Below are positions 9,753 to 19,161 of a DNA stretch of 64,000 bases, piece by piece. Below the pieces are notes generated by a model. The model did no database searches. It had not been told where the DNA came from and saw only the letters and a program-made list of their open reading frames with translations. Each line of letters starts with the position of its first letter. Position 1 is the first letter of the stretch. Made by a program: the position numbers and the translations under genes. The stretch lies in assembly GCA_964588385.1 (NCBI GenBank), contig CAZPPG010000003.1, positions 58,925 through 122,924 of the forward strand. The letters run 5' to 3'. This stretch comes from JAHBWV01 sp964588385 (GTDB taxonomy: Bacteria > Planctomycetota > Phycisphaerae > Phycisphaerales > UBA1924).

Positions 9753-10724
9753 TCAGTAGTTTGGTGTGGGCGCCCGGAAGTCTTCCAGCCGGATCGAGCG
9801 GAAGTAGGCGATCGTCTTCCCAAGCCCTTCGGCCAGCGGGATTCGCGGCTCCCAGCCCAGTTTCGCCTTCGCGAGCGAAATGTCCGGCTGACGCTGCCGC
9901 GGATCGTCCGCAGGCAGCGGTTTGAAGACGAGCCTCGACTTCGAGCCGGTCAGTTCGATGACCTTCTCCGCCAGTTGTCGCACGGTGAACTCGTGAGGAT
10001 TGCCGATGTTCACGGGTCCCACAAACTCATTGGGCCCGTTCATCATCCGGATCATCGCCTCGATCAGGTCGTCCACATAGCAGAACGAGCGTGACTGCCC
10101 TCCGTCGCCGAAGAGCGTGATGTCCTCACCCGCGAGCGCCTGCCGAATGAAGTTGGAGACCACACGTCCGTCAAACGGATGCATCCGAGGCCCGTAGGTG
10201 TTGAAGATGCGCACGACGCGGATGTTCACGCGATTGGCACGATGGTAATCAAAGAAGAGCGTCTCGGCCGCTCGCTTCCCTTCGTCGTAGCACGCACGCG
10301 GCCCGATGGGGTTCACGTTTCCGCGGTAGCTCTCCGGCTGCGGATGAACGTCGGGATCGCCGTACACCTCGCTGGTGGACGCCTGCAGCACCTTCGCGCG
10401 GCACCGCTTGGCCATCCCGAGCACATTGATCGCGCCCATCACCGACGTCTTCATCGTCTTGATCGGATTGTACTGATAGTGCCCCGGCGCCGCCGGACAC
10501 GCCAAGTTGTAGATCTCGTCCACCTCAAGCCAGAGCGGGTGCGTGACGTCGTGACGCATCAGTTCAAAGTTCTTGCGCGCCAGCAGATGCTCAACATTGG
10601 ACTTCTGGCTCGTGAAGAAGTTGTCGATGCAGATCACGTCGTGGCCCTGCTCGACCAGCCGCTCGCACAGATGCGACCCGAGAAACCCCGCGCCGCCAGT
10701 GACCAGGATGCGTTTAAGACTCAA
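9753..10724 (-). CDS. uxs: UDP-glucuronate decarboxylase (UDP-xylose synthase)
   Basis: A 323-residue extended SDR enzyme that converts UDP-glucuronate to UDP-xylose and carbon dioxide using bound NAD. The N-terminal TGGAGFLGSH binds NAD; ASTSEVYGDP and the YDEGK pair form the catalytic Ser/Tyr-Lys site; NLACPAAPGHYQ and IGPRACYDEGKR are strong signatures of the UXS group rather than of UDP-glucose epimerases or dTDP-glucose dehydratases. It lies 43 bases downstream of hldD and probably shares its transcript. UDP-xylose would feed surface glycans or LPS. Confidence 0.9.
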   Translation of the reverse strand: MSLKRILVTGGAGFLGSHLCERLVEQGHDVICIDNFFTSQKSNVEHLLARKNFELMRHDVTHPLWLEVDEIYNLACPAAPGHYQYNPIKTMKTSVMGAINVLGMAKRCRAKVLQASTSEVYGDPDVHPQPESYRGNVNPIGPRACYDEGKRAAETLFFDYHRANRVNIRVVRIFNTYGPRMHPFDGRVVSNFIRQALAGEDITLFGDGGQSRSFCYVDDLIEAMIRMMNGPNEFVGPVNIGNPHEFTVRQLAEKVIELTGSKSRLVFKPLPADDPRQRQPDISLAKAKLGWEPRIPLAEGLGKTIAYFRSIRLEDFRAPTPNY

Positions 10725-10767
10725 GATCGATTACTCCCGCGCCAGCGTCGACGCACACTTCTTCCCT

Positions 10768-11802
10768 TCAGCCTCGGCACGACGTCGCGCCGAGCATCGT
10801 CGCGTAGGACTCAATACCCGCGAGCGGGTCGATGGAGGGCACAAACCCCAGGCCCGCCGCGGTCTCCGACATGTCCGCGCACGTGTAGTCCTGATAGAAC
10901 GCCCTCACGCTCGGCGGCATCTCAAAGTACTCCACCGGTCGATCGTGCTCCGCGAGGCCCAGCCCCACGCGGACGCGCGCCGCCACATCATTGAAAGTCG
11001 ATGCCCGCCCCGACCCCACGTTGTAGACGCCCGGAGAAGGACGCTTTTTCTCGCCAAGCCCCGCGCCCGCGAGCGTGCACCCAACCACGTCGTCCACGTG
11101 CACCTGATCTCGTGACTGCGTGCCGTCGGTGAAGAGTCGCGGCCGTTGACCACTGCGGATCTGCGTGAACAACTGGTATGCCATCGACGCCATTTTCCCC
11201 TTCCGGGACTCTCCGGGGCCGAACACGTTGAAGTACCGGAGCCCAACAACCCATGGCGACTGCCCCGTTTCCTCCCGATGCCTGGCAGCCGCCGCGTGGT
11301 GGTCACATTCCATCAGCCACTTGCTGAACCCATACACGTTGTTCGGTCGCCCCGCCATCTTGAGCTTGAAGGGCTGCCGATTGTCAGCCGCTCCAGGTGA
11401 TCCGTAGGTCGCCGCGCTCGACGCGTACACAAGGCGCGTCGCGGATTGCAGGCACGCCCCGAGGATCGGCCTGAAGGACTCGGTGTTCTGCTCGATCATC
11501 CGTCGCTCATCGGCAACCGTGGTGTCCGTGATCGCGGCAAGATGAAAGACTGCTAGGGGCGCGGCCTCTTCGAGCAGCGACTCCCAATCAATCTCGTCGC
11601 ACGAGGACGCCAGCACCTCGCCGTCAAATGGCGTCAGACCTCGCCGCTCATACGCCTCGACGATGTTGGCAAATGACCCCGACGAGAAATCGTCGATCAC
11701 GATGATCCGAGCGCCCTGCTCGCGAGCAACCAGGGCGGCGACGAGATTTGAGCCGATGAAGCCCGCCCCTCCCGTGACGACATAACAGTGTTCATGGCCC
11801 AT
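10768..11802 (-). CDS. hldD: ADP-L-glycero-D-manno-heptose 6-epimerase
   Basis: A 344-residue extended SDR epimerase that makes ADP-L-glycero-D-manno-heptose for the LPS inner core. It shows VTGGAGFIGSN for NAD(P) binding, YASSAATYGS and YGFSK for the active site, and LRYFNVFGPGE with KGKMASMA, a stretch typical of HldD. ATG 11802 has AGGA upstream and matches the family N-terminus; a longer frame adds 12 residues. It lies 35 bases after the LysM gene. With kdsB elsewhere in the window it supports an LPS-bearing outer membrane. Confidence 0.9.
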   Translation of the reverse strand: MGHEHCYVVTGGAGFIGSNLVAALVAREQGARIIVIDDFSSGSFANIVEAYERRGLTPFDGEVLASSCDEIDWESLLEEAAPLAVFHLAAITDTTVADERRMIEQNTESFRPILGACLQSATRLVYASSAATYGSPGAADNRQPFKLKMAGRPNNVYGFSKWLMECDHHAAAARHREETGQSPWVVGLRYFNVFGPGESRKGKMASMAYQLFTQIRSGQRPRLFTDGTQSRDQVHVDDVVGCTLAGAGLGEKKRPSPGVYNVGSGRASTFNDVAARVRVGLGLAEHDRPVEYFEMPPSVRAFYQDYTCADMSETAAGLGFVPSIDPLAGIESYATMLGATSCRG

Positions 11803-11837
11803 GTTCGATCCTATCGCTCGCTCGGCGGGCAATCTCA

Positions 11838-12503
11838 TCAGCTCGGCTGGGGCGGGATCAGGATTGTCTGCCCCGGCCGGATCGATCGCTCGTCTTTCAG
11901 GCGATCGCGATTCGCGTCCAGGATCAGCTTCCAGTGAGCCGTGCTGCCGTAGTGGCGCTTTGAGATCCCGGCCAGCGTGTCGCCGGCCTTCACGACATAC
12001 TCGTGCCCCTTAACTGCCACGGACGCCAAGGGGGTCTGCCGCACGTCCCGCCCCTGGATATTCGTCGGATCCAGAGGAATCTGGATCACCTGCCCCGCTC
12101 TGAGGCGCGCCGGATCCAGAAGCGGGTTGGCCCGAGAGATCGCGGGCGCCAGGTCTCGCGCACCCAGCTCACGCTGAGCGATCTGCTCAATCGTGTCGCC
12201 GCGCCGCACCGTGTAAGGCCGGAATCGTGGAGCGATGACACCATCGACGAGCCGAGGAGGCGCTTCGGGAACGCCCGCGGGCTCGGGCGGCCTTTGAGAC
12301 GTGGGTTCCGCCTGCGACACCGGAGGAGGTGAATCCGTCGCCCGGCTCGATTCCGGCGACGTGGAGACGGAGCCCACACGGGCCTCCGCCGCCTCAGAGT
12401 CGAACGCGATCGCCCTGCCTGTCGGCTGCCACCACCAGTAAACCGCAATCCACACGACAACGAGGATGCCGAATCCGATCGAAGCACGCCTGATCGCGTC
12501 CAT
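11838..12503 (-). CDS. Membrane-anchored protein with two LysM domains
   Basis: A 221-residue protein with an N-terminal transmembrane helix (about residues 9-26), a Pro/Ser/Glu-rich linker, and two LysM modules: YTVRRGDTIEQIA...VIQIP (97-143) and YVVKAGDTLAGIS...ILIPP (169-217). LysM binds peptidoglycan, so the protein is probably held in the inner membrane and reaches into the periplasm to touch the wall. It has no hydrolase domain. It starts 9 bases after the secDF stop, so it belongs to the same transcript. Confidence 0.85.
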   Translation of the reverse strand: MDAIRRASIGFGILVVVWIAVYWWWQPTGRAIAFDSEAAEARVGSVSTSPESSRATDSPPPVSQAEPTSQRPPEPAGVPEAPPRLVDGVIAPRFRPYTVRRGDTIEQIAQRELGARDLAPAISRANPLLDPARLRAGQVIQIPLDPTNIQGRDVRQTPLASVAVKGHEYVVKAGDTLAGISKRHYGSTAHWKLILDANRDRLKDERSIRPGQTILIPPQPS

Positions 12504-12512
12504 GCCGATGCC

Positions 12513-15500
12513 TCATGGTGCCGGGGTCGTTGAGATCGCCCTCATCGCCTTCTCAGACCTCTTCGACCAGACGATCGGTGCTCCGACAGCGATCGAGGAA
12601 TAGGTGCCGACCATCACGCCCACCAGCATCGTGAACGCGAAGGCCCGGACGCCCGGCCCTCCGAACGCATACAGCACGACAATGGCCATCAGCGTCGTGC
12701 CCGACGTGATCACCGTGCGGCTGATCGTCTGGTTGATGGCGTCGTTGATCGCGCTCCGGCTCGCGAACGACACCTTGCCGCGATTCTCGCGGATTCGGTC
12801 CATGATGATGATCGTATCGTTCAGCGAGTATCCGATGATCGTCAGCAACGCCGCGATGAGATTGAGGTCGATCTTGAACGGCATGATGCCGATCGCCTGA
12901 AGCGCCGGCTGGAGGGAGGGAATATCCCAAAGCACCTCCGCGAGCGCAACGAAGCCGACGCATGTCAGCACGTCGTGGAAGAGGCACGCGATTGCCGCGC
13001 CGGAGTACAAGGCGGAGCCGAAGCGGACCCAGATATAAATGCCGATCAGGAGAATGCTCAGCAGAATCGACGCGACAGCCTTCGCCTTGAAGCTCTCAGC
13101 AACCGCCGGACTAAAGCTCCGTACCTCCGCGAGCGTTGTGGGCGTCGAGAGGGCCTCGGTCGTCAGACGCCACTCGCGCGCCGCGACGGTGGCCCACCAC
13201 TGGTCCTCGTTGTCGAACGTGCTGGTGCCGGGGTCATGGACCAGAATGACAACTCCCGTTGCGGCCTCCGGGGTGCCGGACAGAACCAGGATCTCTCGCC
13301 GGCGGGAAGTGGTATCCGAGAAGTCGGCCTGGCTGCGCATCGACTCCAATCGCTCCTCAATGTCCGCGATGGGCTGAGCGGGACTCAGGCCGTCCAGCAC
13401 GATCGCGACGCCGCCGAGGTAGCGGGTGACATCATCAAGAAGTTGCGGCCGATCGATGTTGTCTCCCAGCCGGGGCTGGAGCACCTGATAGACCGGGGCT
13501 TCTCGCACGTTCGTTGCGTCATCGCGCTCGAACGAGAGCGCGGGGCGCACGTCGAGCACATCCTGGAACGCGTTGGTCAGCGATTCGATCACCGCGTTCT
13601 GATCGGTAACCGTTGTGCGCACGATGAATGTGCTTGAGGTGACGCCGTCGTCCAGTGCATTGATCGGCAGCACTTCAGCCGAACGGATCTGCGCGAGAGA
13701 ACTGCTCTCCGTGGACTGCGCGGCGATGGCATGGACTCGCTCTTCGACCTCGCGACGCGTCATCGTGTGGCGCGCGCCGGTCTGCTCGTCGAGTTGGCCC
13801 AGGTGCAGCGTGACCTGCACGCCGCCTCGGAACTCGGTGTCCAGCATCTTCTCACCGCGAATCGCGATCATCACGACGCCAAGCCCCATGTACAGAATCG
13901 AAATCAGGATGAAAGCACCGCGAAGTCGGATCCAGTCGATCTTGGGGCTGAGCAGCCGTCCGATCGGCTTGATGGCCATCGGCAGCATCGTGGTCCCGCG
14001 CCATCCGCCGTAGGTGACGGCCGCATCAAAGATCGTGCGCGTGATCAGGAGCGCGGAGAAGAGCGTCGCGACGACGCCGATTCCCAGCGTGATCGCGAAG
14101 CCCTTGATCTCAGGCGTGCCGGTATAGGCCAGAACAATACAGACGATGAGGTTGGTGATATTGCCATCGAAAATCGAGCTGAAGGCCTTGGCATGACCGA
14201 GCTTCACCGCCACGCGAAGGTCCTCTCCGCGCTGCAACTCCTCCCGAATTCGCTCAAAGATAAGGACGTTCGCGTCCACCGCCATGCCGAACGTGAGGAT
14301 GACGCCCGCAATACCCGGGAGCGTGAACGCGGCACGATTCAGCGCCATGGCGCCGACCACCAGCACCGCCGTGCACAGAAGACCGATCACGGCGATGCCG
14401 CCGCAGTAGAAGTAGTAAACCACCATGAAGCCCGCGATCGCGACCAGGCAGATCTTGCCCGCGTTCAGGCCCTGCCGGAGGTTGTCCGCTCCGAGCTCAG
14501 GCCCGAGCGTGTTCTCGCTGATCGGCTCCGGCGAGAGACGGGCCGTGAGCGAGCCGGCGGTGAGCACACGCACGATGTACGTGATCTCCGCCTGGGAGAA
14601 GTCTCCCATGATGATGCCGGTTCGCGAGATCGCGTTGTTCAGGTTCGGAGCGGTGTAGATCTCATCGTCCAGCAGAACCGCCATCATGTCGCCGACGTGG
14701 TCACGCGTCAGCTCGCCAAGTCGGACCGCGCCCCGCGCGTCCATCACAAAGCTGATCGCGGGCTTTCCGATCTCGTCCTGGCTGGGGTACGCGCTGGCCA
14801 CGCCCCACGGCCCGTCCTCCTGCGTCAGGCGCGTCGCCCGTGTGTTCCAGCACAGGACATAGATCTCGCCGTCATACGCCTCGGCGACCATCCCCCGACG
14901 TGATGCGAAGTACCCGGCGGGATCCGCCTCCAGCGCCCGCTGCTCCGGGATGTCCCGGTACCAGTTCTCGAGTTGATTGATCTTGTACCAACCCGCGTCC
15001 GGCGCCTTGGCATTCCGAGGCCCGATGCGACGCAGGTCGTCCCGCAACGACTGCTCCGAAGGATGCTCGCCCACATCGCACACGATGCGGAATGACAGCA
15101 CGCCCGCGCCGCGCAACAGACGCTTCAGGTCGCTCGAATCGTCAAGCGTCTTCCGCTCGGACTCAAGCGCCGAGTACGCCGCCAGGACCTCGTCAAGCTG
15201 CGCCGTCGCCTCCGGGTGACTCTCGCGCACCCGATCAAGAGCACGCTCGCGCGGGCTGGGAAGCGTGACATAGCTTCCGTCATCTCCCTGGAGCGTGCGG
15301 CTCCGATTGCTCAGCGCGAGCGCGTTTCGAATGTCCTCCGCCGAAAGGTTCGCCCGTACCACTTCGTCTCGCGCCGCCTCATACGCACGCTCGGCGACCG
15401 CCACCGCCGCCGCCAGAGCATCAAGCTCCGATTCCGGCCGCCCCTCCTGCTCCGCCGCTCGCAGACTCTCGCGTGCGCTGCCGGTCGCTTCAAACGCGCT

Positions 15501-15962
15501 CGCCGCCCCGCGCAGACGCGTGACCTGGCCGGCATCGCCGCCCGAGGCTCGCTCGATCTCCGCGCTCCGCTCCGGTTCGCTCAATCGCGCGATGCGGTCC
15601 ACTTCCCCGCCCGTCAAAGACCTCGAACGAATCAGGTCGAGCTTGGCTTCGAACGCCGCCGACAGGGCCTTGGCCTTGTCACTCGGCAACGGCATGGTGA
15701 CCTCGATGCGGTCGCGCCCTTGCGCGGTCATCGAGATCTCCATCATGCCATTCGGATCGACCCGGTTCTTGAGCACCTCAATCGTGCGATTCAGAACGTC
15801 GCGGGCGTTATCCCCGGGGCGGATCTGCACGGCGTACACGAGGCTCACGCCACCCCGCAGGTCCTTGCCTAGACGCAGGTTCTGCTCGACGGGGAAGATC
15901 GCGGAGATCGCGATCGCGAGGATGGCAATCGAAAAAATCGCGTTGCGAAGGATGTGACGCAT
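12513..15962 (-). CDS. secDF: Protein translocase SecD-SecF fusion with a large SecD insert
   Basis: A 1149-residue fusion of SecD and SecF, which use the proton gradient to help the Sec channel release exported proteins in the periplasm. SecD parts visible are the first helix (1-24), LGKDLRGGVSLVYAV, the P1 region resuming at LRGAGVLSFRIV (about 284), and TM4 with FGMAVDANVLIFERIREE. SecF begins near the second RGG motif (MLDTEFRGGVQV) and contains GYSLNDTIIIMDRIREN. Unusually, about 180 residues (roughly 97-280), rich in Ala, Glu and Arg and probably helical or coiled coil, are inserted where ordinary SecD passes directly from the DxxKA segment to the LxFRlV strand. yajC lies 109 bases upstream. 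Confidence 0.95.
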   Translation of the reverse strand: MRHILRNAIFSIAILAIAISAIFPVEQNLRLGKDLRGGVSLVYAVQIRPGDNARDVLNRTIEVLKNRVDPNGMMEISMTAQGRDRIEVTMPLPSDKAKALSAAFEAKLDLIRSRSLTGGEVDRIARLSEPERSAEIERASGGDAGQVTRLRGAASAFEATGSARESLRAAEQEGRPESELDALAAAVAVAERAYEAARDEVVRANLSAEDIRNALALSNRSRTLQGDDGSYVTLPSPRERALDRVRESHPEATAQLDEVLAAYSALESERKTLDDSSDLKRLLRGAGVLSFRIVCDVGEHPSEQSLRDDLRRIGPRNAKAPDAGWYKINQLENWYRDIPEQRALEADPAGYFASRRGMVAEAYDGEIYVLCWNTRATRLTQEDGPWGVASAYPSQDEIGKPAISFVMDARGAVRLGELTRDHVGDMMAVLLDDEIYTAPNLNNAISRTGIIMGDFSQAEITYIVRVLTAGSLTARLSPEPISENTLGPELGADNLRQGLNAGKICLVAIAGFMVVYYFYCGGIAVIGLLCTAVLVVGAMALNRAAFTLPGIAGVILTFGMAVDANVLIFERIREELQRGEDLRVAVKLGHAKAFSSIFDGNITNLIVCIVLAYTGTPEIKGFAITLGIGVVATLFSALLITRTIFDAAVTYGGWRGTTMLPMAIKPIGRLLSPKIDWIRLRGAFILISILYMGLGVVMIAIRGEKMLDTEFRGGVQVTLHLGQLDEQTGARHTMTRREVEERVHAIAAQSTESSSLAQIRSAEVLPINALDDGVTSSTFIVRTTVTDQNAVIESLTNAFQDVLDVRPALSFERDDATNVREAPVYQVLQPRLGDNIDRPQLLDDVTRYLGGVAIVLDGLSPAQPIADIEERLESMRSQADFSDTTSRRREILVLSGTPEAATGVVILVHDPGTSTFDNEDQWWATVAAREWRLTTEALSTPTTLAEVRSFSPAVAESFKAKAVASILLSILLIGIYIWVRFGSALYSGAAIACLFHDVLTCVGFVALAEVLWDIPSLQPALQAIGIMPFKIDLNLIAALLTIIGYSLNDTIIIMDRIRENRGKVSFASRSAINDAINQTISRTVITSGTTLMAIVVLYAFGGPGVRAFAFTMLVGVMVGTYSSIAVGAPIVWSKRSEKAMRAISTTPAP

Positions 15963-16071
15963 GGAGACCGCTCAAATGGCTCGGTCGGAGGCCCGACAGG
16001 CCCCACAAAACCGGGCAGAAAGGATAGCCTGCCGGCGATCGAACGCCCGGCGGCGATAGAGATCCGTTTGG

Positions 16072-16566
16072 TCAGGTGTTTGCGCCGGATGTTTCCCGCT
16101 GAAAGGCGTTGGGCTTCTCCTCAACAGCGCGGTCGGTGCCGGTCGACGGCTGTAGCACCCCGGTTATCGCCGACTTGGCGAAGCGGATCCGAACGTTTGA
16201 GTTCTCATCCACCCGCAAAACGATCTCGTCATTGCGGATCTCGGCGATGTTCCCGATGATGCCGCCGATCGTCTGCACCTTGTCGTTCTTCTTGAGCGAG
16301 GACAGAAGTTGCTCCCGACGCTTCTTGTCCTTTCGCCCGGTGAAAACGGTCATGAGCACCATCATGACCAGCATCAGCACGATCAAGGGCATCATCATGG
16401 AGCCCGGACCCGCGGGGGCAGCTCCCGTGCGAGGCGCGACCGGCTGCTGCTCGCCCGTCGCGGGGCCGGTCCCCGACCAACCCGGGCCGGCCGGAGCGTC
16501 CTGCATCGCGAGGGTCAAAGACGATTGGCCGAGATCGGGCCATGAGATCGGGATCAAATCGGACAT
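16072..16566 (-). CDS. yajC: Preprotein translocase subunit YajC
   Basis: A 164-residue single-pass membrane protein of the YajC family, which associates with SecDF. A helix (MMMPLIVLMLVMMVLMTVF, 57-75) is followed by the family signature: KRREQLLSSLKKNDKVQTIGGI, then a small beta domain with RNDEIVLRVDENSNVRIRFAKSAI. About 55 Gly/Pro/Ala-rich residues precede the helix, which is longer than in most YajC proteins. It is ordered tgt-yajC-secDF, as in many bacteria. The start at 16566 could be shorter. Confidence 0.92.
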   Translation of the reverse strand: MSDLIPISWPDLGQSSLTLAMQDAPAGPGWSGTGPATGEQQPVAPRTGAAPAGPGSMMMPLIVLMLVMMVLMTVFTGRKDKKRREQLLSSLKKNDKVQTIGGIIGNIAEIRNDEIVLRVDENSNVRIRFAKSAITGVLQPSTGTDRAVEEKPNAFQRETSGANT

Positions 16567-16622
16567 GTGGGGTGACCTTTCCGGCGGACCGACCGGCCCG
16601 CGCCGCGAATGTTAGGGGGGCT

Positions 16623-17894
16623 TCACTTCTCACCAAGCGTCGCGACCGGCCATCGAGCGAAAAACTCCGGCCAAGTCCCACCCCGGATGGTCGCACGCAG
16701 GTCCGACATCAACCGCTGGAAATGGCGGAGGTTGTGGATGCTCACCAGCGTCGGGCCGAGCATCTCGCCCGCCATGAACAGGTGGCGGATATACGCCCGC
16801 GAGAACGCGCCGGCTCCCCCCCCGGTGCGCGCGGGCAGGGGCCATCCATGTGACCCCGGGTCGCACGCGTAGCAATCGCACCCTTCCTCGATCGGACCAT
16901 CATCCTCCGCGAATCGCTGGTTCCGCAGGCGCATCTGCCCGGCACGCGTAAACGCGTTCGCGTTCCTGCCGTTCCGCGTCGGCAGCACGCAATCGAACAT
17001 GTCAATTCCGGCCCGCACGGCCTCCGTGATGTCGCGCTCGTACCCCACGCCCATCAGATATCGAGGCTTCTGTTCCGGCAGCAGCGGAGCCGTATGCCGG
17101 ACGACCGAGGCAATCTGGTCGCCGGACTCCCCCACCGCCACGCCGCCGATCGCATATCCGGGGAGATCAACCTGACAGATCCGCTCGGCCGACCATGTGC
17201 GGCGCTCAAGATCGGTCCCGCCTTGCACAATCCCGAACAGGGCCTGCGCGTCCGAGCGCTCGTGCGCTCGCTTGCATCGCTCCAGCCAGCGGACTGTCCG
17301 TTCATTGGCGACATCCAGCCGCGCAACGTGGTCGTACGCCCTCTTTCCGACCTTCCGGAGCGCCCGCTCATCTCGAGCCGTCGCCTGGCGCAGCCGCTCC
17401 TGCCCGGGCTCCTCCACCGTCGGATCGATCGACGGAGGGCAGTCATCAAACGCCATGATGATGTCGGCGCCGAGCGCGTTCTGGATCTGGATCGCCCGCT
17501 CGGGTGTCAGCCGGACCTCCGCCCCGTCGACAATCGACTTGAACGTCACCCCGTCGTCGTCGACCTTGTTCATCGACGCCAGCGAGTACGCCTGATACCC
17601 GCCCGAATCCGTCAGGATCGGCGCATCCCACCCCATGAAACGGTGCACGCCCCCGCGACGCCGCACAAGCTCGGCGCCGGGGCGCAGCATCAGGTGGTAC
17701 GTGTTGTTCAGCAGAATCTGGGCCCCGGTCTCGGCAACCTGCTGCGGCAGAACGCCCTTCACGGATCCTCGGGTACCGACCGGCATGAACGCAGGCGTGT
17801 CAAACGATCCATGTGGCGTCTGCACACGCCCCACACGAGCCCGCGTGCTCTCGCACCGCGCGAGAATCTCAAACCCGAGTGCACCCCCGCTCAC
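16623..17894 (-). CDS. tgt: tRNA-guanine transglycosylase (queuine/preQ1 tRNA-ribosyltransferase)
   Basis: A 423-residue TIM-barrel enzyme that swaps guanine-34 of GUN-anticodon tRNAs for preQ1 in queuosine synthesis. TDSGGYQ holds the general base D96, GIDMFDCVLPTRNGRN holds the nucleophile D301, and the zinc ligands are C339, C341, C344 and H387 (CDCYAC and SIHN). Between CYAC and FSRAYIRH, which are normally almost adjacent, there is an extra Gly/Pro/Ala-rich loop of about 18 residues (345-363). The gene overlaps the rhomboid stop by four bases (ATGA), so the two are translationally coupled. Confidence 0.95.
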   Translation of the reverse strand: MSGGALGFEILARCESTRARVGRVQTPHGSFDTPAFMPVGTRGSVKGVLPQQVAETGAQILLNNTYHLMLRPGAELVRRRGGVHRFMGWDAPILTDSGGYQAYSLASMNKVDDDGVTFKSIVDGAEVRLTPERAIQIQNALGADIIMAFDDCPPSIDPTVEEPGQERLRQATARDERALRKVGKRAYDHVARLDVANERTVRWLERCKRAHERSDAQALFGIVQGGTDLERRTWSAERICQVDLPGYAIGGVAVGESGDQIASVVRHTAPLLPEQKPRYLMGVGYERDITEAVRAGIDMFDCVLPTRNGRNANAFTRAGQMRLRNQRFAEDDGPIEEGCDCYACDPGSHGWPLPARTGGGAGAFSRAYIRHLFMAGEMLGPTLVSIHNLRHFQRLMSDLRATIRGGTWPEFFARWPVATLGEK

Positions 17895-18994
17895 GCCTCG
17901 CCCCCGCGCTGTCGCCTCGTGGCCTCACGAAGCATGCGCCGCTCCGCGTCCGAGAGACTGTCGGCGCCGGTCTGGCTCACCTTCGCGAGAATGCGATCCA
18001 CCTCGCGGTCGTCGGGGCCCGACTCACGCGGAGTCGCTCGACGCTCGCTGGGGCGCCGCGAGTCCGTGAACACATCAAAGAAATCCCGAAGCAGATGGGA
18101 ATGACGGATGAAGTAGAACCCCGCGATCGCACCACCGACATGCGCCGCATCCCCGCCCGCGTTTGAGCCCCCGGACAGCAGGTTCACCAACGCAAACAGC
18201 ACGTATCCGTACGCGAACCATGGCAGCGGGATCCCGATCGGAATGAACAGGAACTGCACGCTCTCCTTCGGCTCGATGTAGGCACACGCGACAATCACAC
18301 CGAATACGCCGGCCGACGCCCCGACCAGCGGCATCGTCGTCTCGTGAAACAGCAGGCCCGGCACACGGAACGGCAGCACATTTCCCAGCAGGTTCAAGGC
18401 GAGGTACATCAAGCCGCCGAAGATCCCGCACACGAGGTAGAACGCGGCGTACTTCTTGAACCCGAGGTTTCTTTCGACCGTTCCGCCGAAGAAGTACAAC
18501 CCGAGCATGTTCAGCAGGAGGTGCGTGAGGTTGGCGTGGAGAAACTGGAACGTGACTAAACGCCACACCTCGACCCGCTGAAATCCCTGATACGTCGAGA
18601 AGTGACCGAACGCTGTGAGCGGGTCCATCTGCTGATACCGAGCGAAACCGACCTGCTCCCCCGTGGTCTGATTGACGATCACCCGAAGAAAGGACGCGTT
18701 TGCCGGGATGGGCGTATTCGGCGTGATGGGCTGACCGCCCGTGGTGAACTTCTGGTCCACAATCGCCAACTGGTCTCCCTTGGAGACCTCAACGTTGAAG
18801 ACTTTGTCCACAAGAACATCAACACCCTTTCCCGACAACATGATGCCCGCGAAGAAAACCACCACGTTGATGATGATCAACCACGCATTGAAAGAGAGCA
18901 GACGCAGTGACCCGCCGCCAAGGAGCAGCCTCCCCGCGCTCGACCCGCGCGGTCGTCTGGGGTTCCTCGCGTAGTCCCGGTCGCTGATGCCCAT
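17891..18994 (-). CDS. Rhomboid intramembrane serine protease with shared N- and C-terminal tags
   Basis: A 367-residue rhomboid protease that cuts transmembrane helices within the membrane. WRLVTFQFLHANLTHLLLNM is the classic loop/TM2 region, GASAG contains the nucleophile S227, and AHVGG contains the partner H285. A 75-residue extracytoplasmic insert follows TM1. The C-terminal cytoplasmic tail (330-360) has REVDxILxKxSxxGxxSLxxxER, resembling the DUF6576-type tails of other rhomboids. The N-terminus MGISDRDYAR matches the adjacent M50 protease (MGWQDRDYRD), which supports ATG 18994 (AAGG upstream) over an ATG 60 bases earlier. Its substrate is unknown. Confidence 0.92.
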   Translation of the reverse strand: MGISDRDYARNPRRPRGSSAGRLLLGGGSLRLLSFNAWLIIINVVVFFAGIMLSGKGVDVLVDKVFNVEVSKGDQLAIVDQKFTTGGQPITPNTPIPANASFLRVIVNQTTGEQVGFARYQQMDPLTAFGHFSTYQGFQRVEVWRLVTFQFLHANLTHLLLNMLGLYFFGGTVERNLGFKKYAAFYLVCGIFGGLMYLALNLLGNVLPFRVPGLLFHETTMPLVGASAGVFGVIVACAYIEPKESVQFLFIPIGIPLPWFAYGYVLFALVNLLSGGSNAGGDAAHVGGAIAGFYFIRHSHLLRDFFDVFTDSRRPSERRATPRESGPDDREVDRILAKVSQTGADSLSDAERRMLREATRRQRGGEA

Positions 18995-19161
18995 GAGCCG
19001 CCTTGCCTCCACACGGCCCGTACCGTCCCGGGCTGCTTGCCGATTGTTCCCCATCGCCGCCCGTCGCGAGACGCGTCAACCCGACGCCTCCTCGGGGCAG
19101 CCCCGAATCGGCGTTCCCCGTCGTTGGAGAGCAAAACGCCGGACCTTCTCCGCGATCCGCT

